A DNA stretch of 9,447 nt, from NCBI GenBank assembly GCA_017620315.1, contig JAFZQQ010000438.1, positions 1 to 9,447 on the forward strand. Reading direction: 5' to 3'. Origin of the DNA: Oscillospiraceae bacterium (GTDB taxonomy: Bacteria > Bacillota > Clostridia > Oscillospirales > Oscillospiraceae). Below are positions 6,178 to 9,447 of the stretch, one piece after another; position 1 is the first letter of the stretch; the number at the start of each line of letters is the position of its first letter. Under the pieces are notes generated by a model. That model made no database searches, was not told the origin of the DNA, and saw nothing but the letters and a program-made list of their open reading frames with translations. The translations under genes and the position numbers were made by a program.

Positions 6178-7584
6178 ATGAGCAATCAGTCCCTGGAACA
6201 GCGCGACGGCTTTAAGAGCAAGTGGGGCTTTATCCTCGCCTGCATCGGCTCCGCCGTCGGCATGGGAAACATTTGGCGTTTCCCGATCATGGTCTCCAAG
6301 TTTGGCGGCCTGACCTTCCTGATCCCGTATTTCATCTGTGTCGCCCTCGTGGGCTCCACCGGCGTCATTGAGGAATTTGCTCTCGGCCGCTGGGCGCAGG
6401 CGGGCCCCGTCGGCGCCTTCGGCAAGTGCACCGAGGAGAAGAACGGCAAGAAGAACATCGGCGAGCTGATCGGCATCGTGCCCATCATCGGCGCCCTGAT
6501 GCTCTCCATCGGCTACACGGTCGTCATGGGCTGGATCTTCAAGTATTGCTTTATGGGCATCAGCGGCAGTCTGTACGCCCTCGGCACCGAGATCGACCCC
6601 ACCACCGGCATCCTGGCAGAATTCATTAAGACCGCGCCCGAGGCGGAGACCCTGGGCGAGGCGATCGGCATGATGTTCCAGAACGGTCTCTTCGGCATCG
6701 GCAACGGCGTGTGGCAGATCATCGGCCTCGTCATCGCGCTGGCGATCATGGTGCTCGGCGTTTCCGGCGGCATCGAGAAGGCGAACAAGGTCATGATGCC
6801 CGCTCTGTTCGGCCTGTTCGTCATCCTCGGCATTTACATCGCGACACTTCCCGGCGCGGGCGACGGCTATAAGTACATCTTCACGCTCGATCCTGCCGGC
6901 CTTGTAAATCCGCAGGTATGGATCTTCGCCTTCGGCCAGGCGTTCTTCTCCCTGTCCATCGGCGGCAACGGCTCCGTGATCTACGGCTCGTATCTGCCCA
7001 AGAGCGAGGATCTCCCCTCCTCCGCGCGCAACGTTGCGATCTTCGATACGCTGGCGGCTATGCTTGCGGCCTGCGTCATCCTTCCCGCAATGGCTGCTGG
7101 CGGCGTGGCGCCGGAAAGCGGCGGCCCCGGATTGATGTTCATCTACCTCGTCGCGGTGCTCAACGGTATGCGCGGCGGCCGCATCGTCGGCATGGTGTTC
7201 TTCATCTGCGTGCTGTTCGCGGGCCTGAGCTCCATCGTCAACCTGTATGAGGCGCCTGTCGCTCTGCTGCAGGAGAAGTTCAAATTCAAGAGGCTCCCTG
7301 CCGTTGCCACCATCGGCGTCATCGGCTGCGTCGTTTCTGTTCTGATCCAGCCCTGGACCTCTCAGTGGATGGACGTCGTGTCCATCTACATCTGCCCGCT
7401 GGGCGCCCTGCTCGCCGGCCTGATGTTCTTCTGGGTCCTCAAGAAGGAGACCGCAATCGGCGCTGTCAGCGAAGGCATCAAGAACAAGATCGGCGGCTGG
7501 TTCTATCCGCTCGGCAAGTATGCGTTCTGCATCCTCTGCGTCGTCGCTCTGGTCGCCGGCGCGATCCTCGGCGGCATAGGCTGA
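6178..7584 (+). CDS. Sodium-dependent amino acid transporter, NSS (SLC6) family
   Basis: The product has 468 residues and about eleven membrane segments, the usual count in bacterial NSS carriers (LeuT, MhsT, TnaT). The signature GSAVGMGNIWRFP in the unwound part of TM1 is at 24-36 and carries the residues that bind sodium and the substrate amino group. FAFGQAFFSLSIGG matches TM6, and FAGLSSIVNLYEAP matches TM8 with the Ser pair of the second sodium site. It should import an amino acid with sodium across the cytoplasmic membrane. NSS carriers beside tryptophanase genes, such as TnaT of Symbiobacterium, transport tryptophan (established), so an aromatic substrate is likely here; this is inference. 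The ATG at 6178 follows AAAGGAG (6161-6167). The codon bias resembles that of the lyase. It has its own promoter and is probably co-transcribed with the cobO-like gene, 13 bases downstream. Confidence 0.93.
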   Translation: MSNQSLEQRDGFKSKWGFILACIGSAVGMGNIWRFPIMVSKFGGLTFLIPYFICVALVGSTGVIEEFALGRWAQAGPVGAFGKCTEEKNGKKNIGELIGIVPIIGALMLSIGYTVVMGWIFKYCFMGISGSLYALGTEIDPTTGILAEFIKTAPEAETLGEAIGMMFQNGLFGIGNGVWQIIGLVIALAIMVLGVSGGIEKANKVMMPALFGLFVILGIYIATLPGAGDGYKYIFTLDPAGLVNPQVWIFAFGQAFFSLSIGGNGSVIYGSYLPKSEDLPSSARNVAIFDTLAAMLAACVILPAMAAGGVAPESGGPGLMFIYLVAVLNGMRGGRIVGMVFFICVLFAGLSSIVNLYEAPVALLQEKFKFKRLPAVATIGVIGCVVSVLIQPWTSQWMDVVSIYICPLGALLAGLMFFWVLKKETAIGAVSEGIKNKIGGWFYPLGKYAFCILCVVALVAGAILGGIG

Positions 7585-7597
7585 GAATTAACCCGGC

Positions 7598-8119
7598 ATG
7601 AGAGGTCTGGTGCATATCTACTGCGGCGACGGCAAGGGCAAGACCACCGCTTCGGTCGGGCTTGCCGTGCGCGCCGCCGGAGCGGGGCGGAAGGTACTCT
7701 TCGTCCAGTTCTTCAAGGACGGCTCGTCCTCGGAGCTGAAAATACTCCGTGAGATCGAGAACGTCGAAGTCCGCATTTGCGAAACGCATTACGGCTTTAT
7801 CTGGACAATGGACGACGAGGAGCTTGCCGCCGCAAAGCGGGACTATACCCGGCTTTTGCGCGACGCATTCAGGTCGGCGGGGGAGGGCGTCGGGCTTCTG
7901 GTGCTCGACGAGGTGATCTCCGCCTGCGTCTGCGACGTCGTGCCCGAGCGCGAGCTGCTGGACTTCATTGCCTGCCGTCCCGAGGGGATGGAGCTGGTGC
8001 TCACGGGACGTGACCCGTCGAAATCTCTGTTGGACGTCGCGGACTATGTGACGGAGATGAAAAAGCTTCGCCATCCCTACGACAACGGCGTCGACGCCCG
8101 AAAGGGCATAGAATTTTAA
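7598..8119 (+). CDS. Corrinoid (cob(I)alamin) adenosyltransferase, CobO/BtuR family
   Basis: The product has 173 residues. The family transfers the adenosyl group of ATP to Co(I) of corrinoids in the cytosol, making the coenzyme form of B12. The P-loop GDGKGKTT is at 10-17, the Walker-B-like strand LLVLDEVISA at 100-109, ELVLTGRDP at 132-140, and the terminal HPYDNGVDARKGIEF block at 159-173, which matches the conserved C-terminus of BtuR/CobO. The length is typical of short Clostridia members. The ATG at 7598 has only a weak upstream purine stretch, so translation may be coupled to the transporter stop 13 bases earlier; a GTG at 7610 with AGAGG before it is an alternative. It is probably co-transcribed with the transporter, although no role for B12 in the neighbouring pathway is evident. 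A gene symbol is withheld because CobO, CobA and BtuR names are used interchangeably. Confidence 0.88.
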   Translation: MRGLVHIYCGDGKGKTTASVGLAVRAAGAGRKVLFVQFFKDGSSSELKILREIENVEVRICETHYGFIWTMDDEELAAAKRDYTRLLRDAFRSAGEGVGLLVLDEVISACVCDVVPERELLDFIACRPEGMELVLTGRDPSKSLLDVADYVTEMKKLRHPYDNGVDARKGIEF

Positions 8120-8120
8120 C

Positions 8121-8162
8121 CCCTGTCAAAAAAGCGGCTTATGCCGCTTTTTTGATACAGGG
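8121..8162 (+). terminator. Intrinsic terminator after the cobO-like gene, overlapping the next ribosome binding site
   Basis: TCAAAAAAGCGGC (8126-8138) pairs perfectly with GCCGCTTTTTTGA (8143-8155) around a TTAT loop. The stem continues as CCCTG (8121-8125) with CAGGG (8158-8162) across a 2-base bulge. A/T runs on both sides let it work in either direction. Confidence 0.9.
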
Positions 8163-8174
8163 AGGGAGAGGCTT

Positions 8175-9221
8175 ATGACCACCGTATATCTGATTCGGCA
8201 TGCCGAGGCGGAGGGAAACCTTTACCGGCGCTGCCATGGCCATTACGACGCGACGATAACGCCGCGGGGCTACCGCCAGATCGCCGAGCTTGCAAAACGC
8301 TTTGCGAATGTGCGCATAGACGCGGTATACTCCAGCGATTTAACGCGCACGATGACCACCGCGCTCGCCATCACGCGTCCGCGCGGCATTCCGCTGCATA
8401 CCTCACGCGACTTTCGCGAGGTGGGCGTGGGCGCCTGGGAGGACAGGACATGGGCATGGCTTGCCCGCTTTGACCTCGAACGCCTTGTGCGCTTCAACAC
8501 GGCGATCGCCACATGGCAGGTGGAGGGCGGAGAGCGGATGGCGGAGGTCCTTGACCGTATGCTGAGCGGACTGCGCGCCGTCATCGCCGCGCATCCGGGC
8601 GAGACCGTCGCCGTATTCTCGCACGGAATGGCGCTGCGCACGCTGCTCGGCACGCTGCAGGGGCTCTCGCTGGAAGAGATAGACCGCAGCGCCCACGCCG
8701 AGAATACCGCCGTGGCAAAGCTTGAGGCGGACGGAGACAGCATCCGCGTCGTCTGGCGGGATGACGCCTCGCATCTGCCGGACGAGCTGACGACGATGAA
8801 GCGGCAGGCGTGGACGAAGTCGAAGGACGGGATCGAGCCGGGCGTGTGGTTCGTGCGCGACCCGGCGGAGGGGCATTTTACCGTTTATTACGAGGACGAG
8901 CGCGTCGGTGCGGTTGCAGTCAGCCCCATCGGAGACGGCGCGGCTTCGGTGGACGAGCTCTGCCTAAACGAGAGACTTCGCGGCAGGAATCTCGGCATAA
9001 GGCTTGTGGGGCAGGCGGTCTCCTATGCGCGCACGCTCGGCTGCGACACGCTGCGCGCGGTGCTGCCGCGCTCGGACGACCTTGCCCTTCGCCGCGCGGA
9101 GGAATACGGTTTCGCCGCGGTGAGCGGGACCGCGGAGAGCGTAATGCTGGAAAGGCGTTTCGGAACGGACGAGGCGTACAGGATCAAATGCTTCGACGAG
9201 GCGATGGCAGAAAACAAATAA
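8175..9221 (+). CDS. Fusion of histidine phosphatase and GNAT acetyltransferase
   Basis: The product has 348 residues in two domains. Residues 1 to about 195 are a histidine phosphatase (phosphoglycerate-mutase-like branch): the RHA motif at 8-10 with catalytic H9, YSSDLTRTMTTA with R58, E82 as the probable general acid, and FSHGMALRTLL with the second histidine H150. Residues about 222-330 form a GNAT domain: the strand EDERVGAVAVSP, ELCLNERLRGRNLG with the acetyl-CoA loop at 269-276, and a long helix after it; the last loop position is Arg276 instead of the usual Gly/Ala. Such fusions occur in Firmicutes (from memory). The substrates are unknown. Sitting beside a cobO-like gene recalls CobC (alpha-ribazole phosphatase), but that does not explain the GNAT half. 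The ATG at 8175 follows GGAGG (8161-8165). No separate promoter was found, so it may rely on read-through. Confidence 0.88.
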   Translation: MTTVYLIRHAEAEGNLYRRCHGHYDATITPRGYRQIAELAKRFANVRIDAVYSSDLTRTMTTALAITRPRGIPLHTSRDFREVGVGAWEDRTWAWLARFDLERLVRFNTAIATWQVEGGERMAEVLDRMLSGLRAVIAAHPGETVAVFSHGMALRTLLGTLQGLSLEEIDRSAHAENTAVAKLEADGDSIRVVWRDDASHLPDELTTMKRQAWTKSKDGIEPGVWFVRDPAEGHFTVYYEDERVGAVAVSPIGDGAASVDELCLNERLRGRNLGIRLVGQAVSYARTLGCDTLRAVLPRSDDLALRRAEEYGFAAVSGTAESVMLERRFGTDEAYRIKCFDEAMAENK

Positions 9222-9239
9222 AAATGGTGACGGCGCGAA

Positions 9240-9277
9240 GGGCGTGTCGCAGAATGAAAAAATTCTGCGACACGCCC
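9240..9277. repeat. Perfect 16-bp inverted repeat with A-rich loop, no T-run
   Basis: GGGCGTGTCGCAGAAT (9240-9255) and ATTCTGCGACACGCCC (9262-9277) are exact reverse complements around the 6-base loop GAAAAA, 18 bases past the stop of the phosphatase-acetyltransferase fusion. No T-run follows on either strand, so it is not a classical intrinsic terminator. A dispersed palindromic repeat or an atypical terminator are both possible. Confidence 0.8.
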
Positions 9278-9304
9278 GTTGTTCGCCTTGAAGACAACTC
9301 TGCA

Positions 9305-9333
9305 TTGTTCTTATTCATAAGCTGCGGTATACT
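9305..9333 (+). promoter_or_regulatory. Probable promoter of the gene at the right edge
   Basis: TTGTTC (9305-9310) is followed after 17 bases by TATACT (9328-9333), a 5-of-6 match to the -10 consensus. Transcription would begin near 9340, about 49 bases before the ATG at 9389. Confidence 0.5.
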
Positions 9334-9388
9334 TTATTGGAAATGAACGACAAGGAAACCCGACTTGATACAGGAAAGGTGAACTGAT

Positions 9389-9447
9389 ATGGAACTGCGT
9401 GCCAACAAAGTGCTGCTTAACGCCGGCGGGGCGTTTTATGCCTTTCT
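9389..9447 (+). CDS. Unrecognised gene, 3' end cut by the window edge
   Basis: The ATG at 9389 follows AGGAAAGGTGA (9372-9382), a good ribosome binding site, and a probable promoter. Nineteen complete codons are visible, MELRANKVLLNAGGAFYAF. After a charged start the sequence becomes hydrophobic from about residue 8, which could begin a signal or membrane segment. This is too little to assign a function. Confidence 0.65.
   Translation, partial: MELRANKVLLNAGGAFYAF

Noticed and set aside
4377..6185. Long open frame (about 600 codons) antisense to the lyase gene
   Set aside because: It mirrors the lyase, whose GC-rich, C-ending codons suppress stops on the other strand. The translation is a low-complexity Ala/Val/Leu/Asp mix with no family motif.
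8175..9221. Naming the phosphatase fusion CobC
   Set aside because: Neighbourhood with a cobO-like gene is weak evidence, no other cobalamin biosynthesis gene is present, and the GNAT domain is foreign to CobC.
8810..9346. Plus-strand open frame overlapping the end of the fusion gene
   Set aside because: It is an Arg-rich frame-shifted reading of the GNAT domain that runs on through the palindrome, with no ribosome binding site or motif.

Overview
The window looks like a chromosomal piece of a GC-rich anaerobic Clostridia, most like the gut Oscillospiraceae group. This is inferred from strong GGAGG-type ribosome binding sites, one TTG start, sigma-A-type promoters in AT-rich gaps, AAAAAAGCGGC/GCCGCTTTTTT terminators, a Cache-like/HAMP/GGDEF sensor and a DauR/YheO-type regulator. 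No RNA gene, insertion sequence, CRISPR array or phage gene was seen. Every gap between genes is shorter than 300 bases.

Left part (1-3100): the 3' end of a large hypothetical exported-type protein (plus strand, start outside the window) converges on a minus-strand membrane sensor with a degenerate GGDEF domain. They share an 18-bp hairpin terminator with A/T runs on both sides. A minus-strand promoter lies upstream of the sensor, and the next minus-strand gene ends in its own hairpin.

Centre (3101-7584): this is the metabolic core. A DauR/YheO-like regulator (minus) is divergent from ridA and a long tryptophanase-family lyase (plus). The 249-base gap holds a good promoter in each direction, two dyads near the plus promoter, and a 25-codon ORF with a ribosome binding site. 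Then follow a terminator, a promoter, and a sodium-coupled NSS-family transporter. The parts fit a pathway: the transporter imports an amino acid, probably aromatic; the PLP lyase beta-eliminates it and releases 2-aminoacrylate; RidA hydrolyses that reactive intermediate to pyruvate and ammonia; the PAS-like/HTH protein probably senses the substrate or a product. The substrate is inferred from active-site positions (closer to tryptophanase than tyrosine phenol-lyase) and is not proven. The lyase is about 75 residues longer than E. coli TnaA.

Right part (7598-9447): a corrinoid adenosyltransferase (CobO/BtuR family) starts 13 bases after the transporter. After a terminator comes a fusion of a histidine phosphatase and a GNAT acetyltransferase, then a perfect 16-bp palindrome without a T-run, then a promoter and the first 19 codons of an unrecognised gene cut by the window edge.
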